From the NCBI RefSeq assembly GCF_013371465.1, contig NZ_JABWDU010000003.1, positions 620,001 through 684,000 of the forward strand: 64,000 nt of DNA, read 5' to 3'. Each line of letters starts with the position of its first letter. The stretch's first letter is position 1. This DNA comes from Ensifer oleiphilus. GTDB taxonomy: Bacteria > Pseudomonadota > Alphaproteobacteria > Rhizobiales > Rhizobiaceae. Positions 19,476 to 27,930 of the stretch are shown here, one piece after another. The position numbers were made by a program, and so were the translations under genes. The notes beneath the pieces were generated by a model that worked only from the letters and a program-made list of their open reading frames with translations, did no database searches and was not told the DNA's origin.

Positions 19476-19854
19476 TGCTTTGCTTTCCGTTTGTTGCACG
19501 AAGAAGCCGTGGAAAGCGCCACCTGCACGATCGTCGATACGATGTGTCGTTCGTGCGGCGCGTTCCGGCTCCATATCGCTTTGACGAACCGGAAACGCCC
19601 GTTGTGACGCGGTCGAGTGACGATTTTTCGCATGCGCGGCTCCGAACACTGATCGGCACTCTTGCCGGAACCTTCGCAGCGAAACGTGCAAGATCCGACG
19701 GCGACGCCCCCCGCGACACCATGGTCGAAATGATTCCACCCTGGCAAAGTCGGATAGCCTTCCGGCTACGCTAAGGCGGCCTTGATTGCCCCAGCGGCAA
19801 TGGCGTAGCTAGAGGCAGTCGGTGCGATCCAACCGACATGGCAAAAGGTGTTCC
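19476..19854. other. 379-bp stretch without a convincing gene
   Basis: Frames here give only overlapping, Arg-rich translations without recognisable domains. It should hold the promoters of the ridA-like gene and the small gene at 19855. I see no clear hairpin or repeat. Confidence 0.5.
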
Positions 19855-20106
19855 ATGAACGAAGAACCGAAAATCGTCCTGTCCCCGCTCTCGCAGGAAT
19901 TCTCGCGCGACGGGATCACCGTCACAGTCGAAATCTCCCGGGCCGAGGACGGCAACGAATGGGCGCTCGAAGTCATCGATAGCCAGGGCATGTCGACGCG
20001 CTGGGAAGATCTGTTTGCGACCGATGCCGCCGCGCTCGCCGAATTTCTAAGCGCCGTCGAAGAGGACGGCATGTCCGTGTTCGTGATGCCCTCTGCACTA
20101 CACTGA
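19855..20106 (+). CDS. Small acidic protein of unknown function
   Basis: An 83-residue acidic protein with ATG at 19855 and AAAGGTG before it. The sequence is even and protein-like (ITVTVEISRAEDGNEWALEV, then a helix with TDAAALAEFLSAVEEDG), suggesting a small alpha/beta fold. No signal peptide, membrane segment or metal motif is visible. I do not recognise the family. It lies between an uncoded stretch and the end of the Na/Pi transporter gene (opposite strand), so context gives no function. Confidence 0.7.
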   Translation: MNEEPKIVLSPLSQEFSRDGITVTVEISRAEDGNEWALEVIDSQGMSTRWEDLFATDAAALAEFLSAVEEDGMSVFVMPSALH

Positions 20107-20277
20107 CAGGCGCCAGCCCAGATAGATCGTCACGAGATGCCACAGGAGGTGCCAGGGTGGCCCTCTACGCCTCGCTATTGCACTCCCTCCGTGGCCAGAA
20201 GCAGACGACCTGGTTCCTCGGTAGATAGGCAGCGACAAGACCAGCCAGCCGATCATTGCACCGATCCGGTTGGTCTC

Positions 20278-21963
20278 TCACGCGAGCCGCTCGCTTAAGG
20301 CAGATGTGCGAAGGCGGGTCTCGTTGAGCAATCCCGCCGCCTGGATGAGCGGATAGGCCGCCGCGGCTATGTGCGAATTGATCCGGTGCAGGTCGCCGAC
20401 GAGATCGATGAACAGAGCGTTGCTGCTCAAACTGACGCCCTTTTCCATGCCTTCCCGGCCGAGATGCCCGTTGATTGCGCGCTCCTCAAGCGCGCGGAAG
20501 CGATCCTTCTGCGAAGCCAGACGCGCGGCCGCACCGACGTCACGTGACGAAAGGGCAGCGGGCACCAGGCGCAGCGAGGAGGCCACCTCTTCGCAAAGCC
20601 TGTCTATGGCTTCGCGCTGGCTCGGCGCGAGCTGGATGTCCTGCCTGATCTTTGCTCGAATGCGGTCAGCCAGGTTGAGCTTGATGACATCGCCGGCATG
20701 CTCGAGGTTGCTGGCAAAGAGCATGATCTCGAAGGCACGACGGGTGTCGACCGCCGAAAGCTCGCCCTGGGCAAGGCGGCCGAGATAGGCATGCACCGAC
20801 CCCATGTAGGTACCGAGCTTGAGATCGATGGCGTTGACCTCCTTCAAGGCCTCCAACCGACTGGAGGAAAGCGCGGTCAGCGACGTCAGGAACATTCGCT
20901 CCAGCAACTCGCTCATTCGGATCGTCTCCATCGTCGCATTGGAAAGCGCGATGGCCGGGGTCGCCAACGAGACGCTGTCGAGATAGCGCGGCGTTGCCAG
21001 GGGATCGTCGGCGGCCGCAGCATTCGGGATCAACCTGTCGACAACACGCACGACGAGCGGGGCGATCGGCAGGAACACGGCTGCCACCAGAAGATTGAAC
21101 GCGGCGTGGAGCCCGACCGCGACATGCAAGGGGTCGATCGGCAGATGGCCCGCAAGATCGACGATCTGCCATGACAACGGCAACAGCGCGACCGCCAGAA
21201 GGCCGCGACAGAGCAGATTGGCGACTGGAAGCTTGCGGGCGACCGACGGCTGGTCGAGGGTCGCGCTGACGGCAGGCAGGCCGCCGCCAAAATTGACGCC
21301 GAGGATCAAAGGCACGGCCCCGGCCACCTCCAGGCTGCCGTTGGTCATCAGTGATGCGATCAACAGAATGACCGCGAGCGTCGAATGGCAGAACCAGGCT
21401 AGGATCGCACCGACGAGGAAGCCGAGGACCGGCTCGTTGGCAATCGCCGCCAGAACGTCGTGAAACAGCGTGGCCTCCCGCAAGGGAGCGGTCGCCGAAA
21501 CAATGACCTTCAGTGCCAGCAGCATGAGGCCAAGCCCCATCATGATGCGGCCGGCGTTTCGCGGGCGAAACTCGCTCGACGCGCCGAAGGTGAGATAGCC
21601 CGCAAACAGAAAGATCGGCGCCATCGTCGTCGCCAGCGACGAGCCGGACGCGAACAGGCCGGAAACGAGTGCCGAGCCGACATCGGCCCCCAGGAGCACC
21701 GCAAGGCCCGTCGCCGCCCCGATGGCCCCAGCACCAGCCAAGCCGGCGATGATCAGCGCCATCGCCGTAGCGCTGCCGAGTACCGCGGTGGCGGCGATGC
21801 CGCCACCGAACGCGGTCAGCCGGTTGGAGAGCCGCTGCTCGACGAAGCGCTGCAGCCGGTCGCCCCAACCGCGCATGACACCCGTCCGCACCATCCGCAC
21901 GCCCCAGAGCAGCAGCGCGACGCCGCCGAGCAGTTCCACAATGACAAACGTTCCGGAATTCAT
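20278..21963 (-). CDS. Na/Pi cotransporter family protein (NptA/YjbB type) with PhoU-like tail
   Basis: A 561-residue inner-membrane protein from ATG 21963. The N-terminal 340 residues hold two Na/Pi-cotransporter repeats (LLGGVALLLWGVRMVRTGV, GSATAMALIIAG, then FCHSTLAVILLIASL and LGVNFGGGLPA). The C-terminal 200 residues are soluble and helical, like the PhoU-type domain of YjbB proteins (AFEIMLFASNLEHAGDVI). The E. coli relative YjbB exports phosphate. It is last in an operon with an ABC importer and a histidine phosphatase (29 bp gap), which suggests it disposes of phosphate freed from an imported phosphoester. Direction of transport is inference. Confidence 0.88.
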   Translation of the reverse strand: MNSGTFVIVELLGGVALLLWGVRMVRTGVMRGWGDRLQRFVEQRLSNRLTAFGGGIAATAVLGSATAMALIIAGLAGAGAIGAATGLAVLLGADVGSALVSGLFASGSSLATTMAPIFLFAGYLTFGASSEFRPRNAGRIMMGLGLMLLALKVIVSATAPLREATLFHDVLAAIANEPVLGFLVGAILAWFCHSTLAVILLIASLMTNGSLEVAGAVPLILGVNFGGGLPAVSATLDQPSVARKLPVANLLCRGLLAVALLPLSWQIVDLAGHLPIDPLHVAVGLHAAFNLLVAAVFLPIAPLVVRVVDRLIPNAAAADDPLATPRYLDSVSLATPAIALSNATMETIRMSELLERMFLTSLTALSSSRLEALKEVNAIDLKLGTYMGSVHAYLGRLAQGELSAVDTRRAFEIMLFASNLEHAGDVIKLNLADRIRAKIRQDIQLAPSQREAIDRLCEEVASSLRLVPAALSSRDVGAAARLASQKDRFRALEERAINGHLGREGMEKGVSLSSNALFIDLVGDLHRINSHIAAAAYPLIQAAGLLNETRLRTSALSERLA

Positions 21964-21992
21964 GTTTGCGAGGCCCTTGCGCTTAAAGGCGA

Positions 21993-22598
21993 TCAATCGG
22001 CGACGGAGATGTCGGGCGCGACAGATCCGATGTTGTAGCCTTCGAGCTGCGCTGCAGACCGGTCCGCCACGGGGAAGTTCAGGATGGTGGCCGTTCCCGG
22101 CGTGACCGGAACGACCCGCGAGGGCGGCAGGTCCAGAAACTCGTGGCAGGCGGCGCGGATGACGCCGCCATGGGCGACCACCAAAAGGTCGCCGTCCGTG
22201 CGCGACATCCAGTCGCGAACCCCGTCGGCAACGCGCTTGCGAAAGGCCATCCACGTTTCGGCATTGGCGGGCGTGAATGTACCGGCGCGCCAGGCGGTGT
22301 AGTCCTCCGGGCGCTCGGCGATCAGCTCCGGCTTGCGCCGCCCCGTCCACTCGCCCATGTCGAGCTCGCGAAACCGCTCATCGGAGGGCGCATCCGGATG
22401 CCCGATGAGGGCGACGGTCTGCCGCGTCCGGCCGAGATCAGACGCTATGATGCGGGCAGGCTTTAGCGCCTTGGCATAGGGACGGAACCGCCGGACCTGG
22501 GCGACGCCGCGCTCGGACAGAAGCGAGTTGTCCTGGCCCTGCAATCGTTGTTCGGCGTTCCACTCGGTTTCGCCATGGCGCATGAGGATCAGCCTCAT
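21993..22598 (-). CDS. Histidine phosphatase family protein (phosphoglycerate-mutase-like)
   Basis: A 201-residue cytoplasmic histidine phosphatase. The catalytic block LMRHGETEWN lies at residues about 5-14 (nucleophilic His 8), with the second-His region VVAHGGVIRA near residue 150. Arg and Glu of the pocket (SDLGRTRQTV, ELDMGEWTGR) are in place. Its start overlaps the ATPase stop (ATGA), so the two are translationally coupled. In this operon it is the natural candidate to dephosphorylate whatever the ABC importer brings in. Substrate unknown. Confidence 0.9.
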   Translation of the reverse strand: MRLILMRHGETEWNAEQRLQGQDNSLLSERGVAQVRRFRPYAKALKPARIIASDLGRTRQTVALIGHPDAPSDERFRELDMGEWTGRRKPELIAERPEDYTAWRAGTFTPANAETWMAFRKRVADGVRDWMSRTDGDLLVVAHGGVIRAACHEFLDLPPSRVVPVTPGTATILNFPVADRSAAQLEGYNIGSVAPDISVAD

Positions 22599-23695
22599 TG
22601 AGTTATCCTTTCTCCGCTGACGGCAAAGACTGCGTCAGGGGTCCGTATGAATGACAGTGTGACGGGGTCGCCAGGCATGGCGCTGAAATAACCTTCCGCC
22701 ATGCCGGTGATCCTGAGTTCGCCGAGCATGGCCGTGACCATTGTGCGTCCCGCAATCGGGGCGGCTTCGGCAAACCGCGCGACGACCGAAGGCTTGTCAG
22801 GCACCGCGCCGACGGAAACGTCCTCGGCCCGATAGAGAAGCTGCACCGCGTCATGGCCGGGTGCGATTGAGCCGGTGGTCAGCGGCGTCTCGTTGAAGAC
22901 GAACATGTCTCCGACCCGGCGTGCCGGCAAAAGATTGGCCGGCGGTGTTCCGAGAAAAGTGGCGACGAAGGTCGTTGCCGGATTGCGCAATAGCTCGATC
23001 GGCTTGCCGAACTGTTCGACGCGACCATTGTTGAGCACGGCGACATGCGTCGCCATGGTCATCGCCTCCACCTGGTCATGGGTGACGTAGACGGACGTGG
23101 CGCCGGTTGCCCTGTGGATGCGCATCAATTCGCTGCGCATCTCGATGCGCAGTTTGGCGTCGAGGTTCGACAGCGGCTCGTCGAACAGCAGAATGCTCGG
23201 CTCCGGCGCGATGGTGCGGGCGATGGCGACGCGCTGCTGCTGGCCGCCGGAGATTTCCGCGGGATAACGCTCGGCAAGGGTGCCGATGCCGAGCAAGGCG
23301 AGCACCTCCTTGACGCGGCGATCGCGTTTCTCGCGCGGCCAGCGCGCAACCTTCAAAGGCCAGGCGATGTTGCCGGCGACCGTCATATGCGGCCACAGGG
23401 CGTAGCTCTGGAAAACGAGGCCGGCGTTACGGCGGCCTGCATCGGCGATCACGCCGCCCGCACCGCTCGACACGGTCTGGCCGACAAAGGCGATCTCGCC
23501 TTCACTCGGGCCTTCCAGGCCTGCCAACATGCGCAGCAAGGTCGACTTGCCGCAGCCGGACGGGCCGACGAGCACCAGGAATGAGCCGGCTGGCACCGAA
23601 ATGTTGACATCCTTGACCGCGGTGAAGGCGCCAAATCGCTTGACGAGGTTGCGGATCTCGATGGCGTCCGCGGCGCCGGTTGCAAGTGCGTTCAT
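22595..23695 (-). CDS. ABC transporter ATP-binding protein (Fe3+/phosphonate/polyamine-type)
   Basis: A 366-residue importer ATPase. The start at 23695 is preferred over 23707 because it overlaps the permease stop as ATGA and has GGAAAGAG upstream. Walker A GPSGCGKST, signature [13 protein letters not shown], Walker B ILLFDEPLSNLD and the switch His in TSVYVTHDQ are all present. The C-terminal 120 residues form a TOBE-type regulatory domain. It belongs with the double permease and binding protein of the same operon; this ATPase subfamily serves iron, phosphonates, sugar phosphates and polyamines. Confidence 0.93.
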   Translation of the reverse strand: MNALATGAADAIEIRNLVKRFGAFTAVKDVNISVPAGSFLVLVGPSGCGKSTLLRMLAGLEGPSEGEIAFVGQTVSSGAGGVIADAGRRNAGLVFQSYALWPHMTVAGNIAWPLKVARWPREKRDRRVKEVLALLGIGTLAERYPAEISGGQQQRVAIARTIAPEPSILLFDEPLSNLDAKLRIEMRSELMRIHRATGATSVYVTHDQVEAMTMATHVAVLNNGRVEQFGKPIELLRNPATTFVATFLGTPPANLLPARRVGDMFVFNETPLTTGSIAPGHDAVQLLYRAEDVSVGAVPDKPSVVARFAEAAPIAGRTMVTAMLGELRITGMAEGYFSAMPGDPVTLSFIRTPDAVFAVSGERITQ

Positions 23696-25440
23696 GACTC
23701 TTTCCATTTCTGGACGCGGTTCTGGAGGCCGTGGGCCAGAAACGAGGCCGCAAGGCAGACGATAAGGATGACGAGGGTGATGGCGTTGGCAAACTGCATG
23801 AAACCCTCGGCGGCATAGCGATAGGCGACCATGCTGAGAACCGGCGACGTCGCCGTGAACAGGAGCACGACCAGCGAGAGATCACGCACCATCTTGACGA
23901 AGACGAGGATCGCGCCGGCAAACAGGCCGCGGATCGCGAGCGGAAAGATGATCGCAAACAGGCGGCGCAACAGACTCGCCCCGGTCAACCGCGCACTTTC
24001 CTCGATATCGGCGGAGATCTGGCCGAGAACCGAGCGGCCGGACTGCACGGCGAAGGGCAGATTGTGCGCGGAGGCCGCAATCACCAGCAGTGCGAAGGTG
24101 CCGTAAAGCGAAGGCAGCGGACCGATCGGCGCACCGAAGAGCGCGATATAGGCCGCCGCAAAGGCGATGCTCGGCACCAGAAGCGGGACGAAGGCGAGCT
24201 GGGAAAGGATAGTGGCAAGCAGGCTGCCGCGACGCTGGACGATGGTGTAGGCGAGCGCGAGGCCAAGCAGCATCGTGGTCAGGGCGACGACGAGGCCGAG
24301 ACGGATGGTGTTCCAGAGGGCGTCGATCAGCACGGGATTGCGGAAGATGCCCGCCTGCCCCTGCGCGATTTCTCCACCACCCTCGCCGATCCAGAAATGC
24401 AGCGTCCAGTTCGAAAACAGCGCGCCGCTTTGTGGGGCAAGGCTGGAGGCCGCAAGCACCAGAACCGGCACCACAGTGGTCAAAAGACCGATGACCACGG
24501 CGACGGCAAAGAGCGGCCAGCGCCAGGCGCCAAGTGGAAACCGCTTGGTGCGACCGCCCTTGCCGGTGACGGTGATGAAGGCCTTGCGGCCGGAGACGAT
24601 ACGGTCCGACATCCAAAGAAACAGCGCCGAGACCGTGATCAGAAGCAAAGCGAGCACGAAGCCGCGCTCGTTCTGACCGGTCTCGATCATGCCGAAGAGG
24701 CGGGTCGACAGCGTCTGCATGCGCACCGGCAGGCCGAGAAGCGCAGGCGCTGCAAAATTGGCGACGGCACCGGCAAACGTCAGCGAGGCAGCGGCGATCA
24801 GCGCCGGCGTGACGACGGGCAGGATGATGCCGAAGAAGATGCGCGGCCGTTTGGCGCCTGCCATCTGGCCCGCTTCGACCAGATCGGCACCGACCGAGCT
24901 CAGGGCAGCGGCGATGATGGTATAGGCGAGCGAATAGTAGTGGGCGATCAGCACGATCGCGGTCGGCACCAGACCCCAGGCGAGCCAGTCGGGAATAGCA
25001 AGGCCATTGGTCTCGAAGAACCCTGCCGAGCCGCCGAGGCGGGAATTGCGAAACAGCGTTCCCCAGGCAAGCGCCGCGGCAAAGCTTGGGATCATATAGG
25101 GCAATGTCCCCATCAGCCCGAGCAGGCGACGTCCCGGCACATCGGTGAGCACCACCAGCCAGGCCAGAAACCCGCCGAGGACGAGGCAGCCGCTGGCAAC
25201 GCCGAAACCGAGAACCATGGTGTTGAACAGGGGTCGCCACCAAAGATTGAAGGACAACGGACTGACCAGCACCGCCTGCCAGGCCGCGATGCCTTCAGGA
25301 GTGAGCGTCGACAGAAGGATGCGGACAAGTGGCGCCACCACCAGGATGGCGACGATAACAACGAGGATGGCCGGCATGACGAAGCCTGATCGGAGCAGCC
25401 GGCGACCGCCCGATGGCGCGAAGGTCGATATGAATGTCAT
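23692..25440 (-). CDS. ABC transporter permease, duplicated (FbpB/ThiP/AfuB-like)
   Basis: A 582-residue inner-membrane protein with two binding-protein-dependent permease units fused head to tail. Each has its own EAA-type loop (EAGQMAGAKRPRIFFGIILP near residue 190 and EESARLTGASLLRRLFAIIFPLA near 490). About 12 membrane segments are expected. This fused layout is typical of Fe3+, thiamine, 2-aminoethylphosphonate and sugar-phosphate (AfuB) importers. It starts 54 bp after the binding protein and overlaps the ATPase by 4 bp. Confidence 0.92.
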   Translation of the reverse strand: MTFISTFAPSGGRRLLRSGFVMPAILVVIVAILVVAPLVRILLSTLTPEGIAAWQAVLVSPLSFNLWWRPLFNTMVLGFGVASGCLVLGGFLAWLVVLTDVPGRRLLGLMGTLPYMIPSFAAALAWGTLFRNSRLGGSAGFFETNGLAIPDWLAWGLVPTAIVLIAHYYSLAYTIIAAALSSVGADLVEAGQMAGAKRPRIFFGIILPVVTPALIAAASLTFAGAVANFAAPALLGLPVRMQTLSTRLFGMIETGQNERGFVLALLLITVSALFLWMSDRIVSGRKAFITVTGKGGRTKRFPLGAWRWPLFAVAVVIGLLTTVVPVLVLAASSLAPQSGALFSNWTLHFWIGEGGGEIAQGQAGIFRNPVLIDALWNTIRLGLVVALTTMLLGLALAYTIVQRRGSLLATILSQLAFVPLLVPSIAFAAAYIALFGAPIGPLPSLYGTFALLVIAASAHNLPFAVQSGRSVLGQISADIEESARLTGASLLRRLFAIIFPLAIRGLFAGAILVFVKMVRDLSLVVLLFTATSPVLSMVAYRYAAEGFMQFANAITLVILIVCLAASFLAHGLQNRVQKWKES

Positions 25441-25494
25441 TTGCGAACCTCGGCGTCTTCCGGCGCAGCAACCACTGCGCCGGAAGACAACCCG

Positions 25495-26616
25495 TTATTG
25501 AAGCGTGATGATGAGATCGGAGACGCGACCGCGGGCAGCGGCGGTCTTGGCCGGGTCGATAGTCCAGGCTTTGAGCTCAGCAAGTTTGACCGAGTCCGGA
25601 TGATGGCCGATGGTCGTGCGCGTGGCATAATCGCCGGGGACGTTGAACGGTTCGAAGCCGGCACCTCCGGTCGGCGTGTCGTCGCCGAACATGAAGTCGA
25701 TCAGCAGCCGCGCTGCGGCCGGATGCGGCGCCTTGTCGGCGATCGTCAGAACCGCGGGAAACAGAATTCCGTTGGCGGGCTCGACATTGTTGGCGACCTG
25801 CAGCGCCCAGCCTTCCTTCTCGTTGTCGCGGCGGTCCGAATAGGTGCCGAAGCCGACTGGCGGGTTCTTGGCATTGACGTCGCCGACCGACTTGTTGAGC
25901 ACATCGCTGTTCGGCACGAGGATCAGGTCGTTGGCAAAGAGATCCTTGATGAACTGCTCGCCGGCGCCCTGAAGATCGGCATCGACGACAATATCCTTGC
26001 CGAACTGTGCCTTGTAGGCCGCCGCCATCTCGTCCGGATGGAGCGCGATCTCGGTCAGGAGGTCGAGCAGTTCGCCGCGCTGGCTCGGATCGACCATCAG
26101 CACCTTGCCCTGCCACTCCGGCTGGGTCAGCTGCCACAGATTGGTGACGGGCGAACCATCGGGAAACGCCTTCTCGTTGTACATCAACACCTTGGTCGAC
26201 AAGCGCTGGGTCAGCAGCGGCCCCTTGTAACGATCATCGATCTGGCCTGCCACGCGCGGCGGCACGTAGTTGACGATGCGCTTGGCTTCGAGAAGCTTGC
26301 TGAATACCACCGGCGTGTCGGCGATGTAGAGCACGTCGACGGCATGCACACCCGCCTGCTGCTCGGCTTCCAGGCGCGCGATCTGCTTCGTCGAACTCAT
26401 GTCGAGACCGATCAGATCGATGCCCGGATAGGTCTCCTCGAAGGCTTTCTCGATCTTGGCGATCCGGCTCGACAGCGAAAAGACGGTGACGCTGCCTTCC
26501 TTCTGCGCGAGCGGCAGCAGCTGCTCGGGTGTCATGCTATCCAAATCTGCCGCCATCACTGCCGTCGGCAGCACGACGCAGGCCGCAAGGGCGGACTTCA
26601 TAAGTCGCTTCAACAT
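25495..26616 (-). CDS. Periplasmic binding protein (Fe3+/phosphoester type, SBP_bac_6-like)
   Basis: A 373-residue secreted protein. The ATG at 26616 has GGAGGAAACC before it and gives a signal peptide (LMKSALAACVVLPTAVMA, cleaved before ADLDS). The fold is that of FbpA/AfuA-type proteins: GSVTVFSLSSRIAKIEKAFEETYPGI-type N-terminus and LIVP-like hinge. The Tyr pair that binds iron in FbpA is not obvious to me, so a phosphorylated organic ligand is at least as likely. The RpiR regulator gene ends 25 bp upstream. Pairing with a phosphatase and a phosphate transporter in one operon favours a phosphoester ligand. Confidence 0.88.
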   Translation of the reverse strand: MLKRLMKSALAACVVLPTAVMAADLDSMTPEQLLPLAQKEGSVTVFSLSSRIAKIEKAFEETYPGIDLIGLDMSSTKQIARLEAEQQAGVHAVDVLYIADTPVVFSKLLEAKRIVNYVPPRVAGQIDDRYKGPLLTQRLSTKVLMYNEKAFPDGSPVTNLWQLTQPEWQGKVLMVDPSQRGELLDLLTEIALHPDEMAAAYKAQFGKDIVVDADLQGAGEQFIKDLFANDLILVPNSDVLNKSVGDVNAKNPPVGFGTYSDRRDNEKEGWALQVANNVEPANGILFPAVLTIADKAPHPAAARLLIDFMFGDDTPTGGAGFEPFNVPGDYATRTTIGHHPDSVKLAELKAWTIDPAKTAAARGRVSDLIITLQ

Positions 26617-26641
26617 GGTTTCCTCCTCCATTTTTCCCCAG

Positions 26642-27478
26642 TCAATCGAAGTCGTTGAACAGCTCCGACAGTTTCTCCAGCCTGCCGATCACCTCGCGCT
26701 CGTGCCTGCCGGCGATCGTCAGGACGATGCCGTTGACGATCGCAAACGGGATGGTCGGCGTCTGAAACTCGCTTCCCGAACGCCCGCGGGGTGCTGCGAG
26801 CATCAAGTCCGCAACCGGCTCCATCAGCGGGCCGGCAAGGTCCGAAATCAAAATCGTGCGTGCGCCGACGCGCCGGGCATGCTGCACCAGCGGTGCATAG
26901 CTTTGCGGTTGCTTGCGAAAGGCGAGCGCGACGACGATGTCGCTCTTGTCCATGCTGACCATGCGCTCTGCAATATCGCGGCCGCGGCCGGTCAGCGCGA
27001 TCGTCGTCATGCCGAATCGGTCGAGCCGACGCTGCAGGAAGCCGGCGACGGACTGCGCGTGCCCCTGACCGAACACGAACACCCGGCGCCCCTCGAAGAT
27101 CATGTCGGCGGCCTGATCCACATCAGCTTGCGGCACCGAGCGCGCGAGCGTCTCCAGCGCCGAAATCTCCGCTGCGATCAGATCTGTCAGATAGTCGCCA
27201 TGCTCAACCTTGGCGACCGAGCGGCGCATGCGGGTCGCGGCATCCTGATCATCGAGAACTTCGCGCTGCAGCTGCGCCCGCAGGTCGGGAAAGCCGCGGT
27301 ATCCGAGCTTCTGCGCCAAACGGGTCACCGTCGCCTCATGAACGCTGGCGCGCTGCGACAGCTGCGGCCCGGACAGAAAGGCTGCCTCCGCCCGGTTCTC
27401 AAGCATCGCCGCGATCAGCTTCTGATCCGCCTCGGTCAGCCTTTTCGATTGTGCCTTTATGCGATCGATGAGTGTCAT
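26642..27478 (-). CDS. RpiR/MurR-family transcriptional regulator (HTH_6 plus SIS)
   Basis: A 278-residue regulator and first gene of the transport operon. The N-terminal 80 residues are an HTH_6 domain (LSQRASVHEATVTRLAQKLGYRGFPDLR). Residues about 125-260 are a SIS phosphosugar-binding domain (RRVFVFGQGHAQSVAGFL, DIVVALAFRKQPQSY, ARTILISD). SIS domains in this family bind sugar phosphates, in line with an organophosphate-uptake role for the operon. It lies 25 bp before the binding-protein gene on the same strand and probably regulates its own promoter, where inverted repeats are visible. Confidence 0.92.
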   Translation of the reverse strand: MTLIDRIKAQSKRLTEADQKLIAAMLENRAEAAFLSGPQLSQRASVHEATVTRLAQKLGYRGFPDLRAQLQREVLDDQDAATRMRRSVAKVEHGDYLTDLIAAEISALETLARSVPQADVDQAADMIFEGRRVFVFGQGHAQSVAGFLQRRLDRFGMTTIALTGRGRDIAERMVSMDKSDIVVALAFRKQPQSYAPLVQHARRVGARTILISDLAGPLMEPVADLMLAAPRGRSGSEFQTPTIPFAIVNGIVLTIAGRHEREVIGRLEKLSELFNDFD

Positions 27479-27930
27479 GGCGCTCTACAAGTTTCTTTGC
27501 ATGGCACATCGTTTAAGCAAATGACATTGCAGTCAAGGCAATGCCCGCAAGAATCCTTGCAAGCCCCTGCAAGGCTTGACCCAGCAATCGAAAGTCAGTC
27601 GAAATTTTGGGGTTTTCCGCGATTTTCGGACGAAATCGACGACAATGACGGCAGAAAACTGGCGCTTGTGACAGTGCAGAATGGTGCCGACAAAAATCTT
27701 TGCAAAGACCCGCAAGGGAATGGACGCCGTGCTGCCGCTTGCCAGGGGACGCGGTCAAAGGCGCGGGCGGCTGCAACGGCTGCCGGCACATGAACATCGA
27801 CCTGGGCAGCATGACATTCACGCCGCCTCGACGGTCAACGACGGCCAATGGGGAAGCCTTCCGGGGAGAGAGGCAACAGATTTGCGCACCGACGAAGAAA
27901 GGCAGCCGAGCGAAGCGCCCTTCGCTAGGC
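27479..27930. other. 452-bp intergenic region with recurring TTGCAAG repeats
   Basis: No credible gene. It contains the promoter of the RpiR-led operon. CCTTGCA/TGCAAGG (27555-27561 and 27568-27574) is a 7-bp inverted repeat nested in a wider GTCAAG/CTTGAC pair (27533-27538 and 27575-27580). Further TTGCAAAG and GCAAGG copies occur near 27695-27720. An AT-rich patch lies at 27600-27630. Confidence 0.5.
27555..27574. promoter_or_regulatory. Candidate operator of the RpiR-led phosphoester operon
   Basis: Perfect 7-bp inverted repeat CCTTGCA-N6-TGCAAGG about 77 bp upstream of the RpiR start codon (27478), flanked by a second, outer inverted pair. Position fits an autoregulatory site; no consensus for this regulator is known to me. 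Confidence 0.35.

Noticed and set aside
19463-19774. 103-codon plus-strand frame in the gap after the RidA-like gene
   Set aside because: The translation is Arg-rich and irregular, overlaps the start of the RidA-like gene on the other strand and has no ribosome site.
20157-20228. 23-codon GTG reading frame with a good AGGAGG site
   Set aside because: Too short and without recognisable sequence. The ribosome site may be a relic or chance; it would need ribosome profiling to accept.
23731-25389. 552-codon open frame on the plus strand
   Set aside because: It is antisense to the double permease gene, is full of Arg, Asp, Gly and Gln without any domain, and the minus-strand frame encodes a clear family protein.
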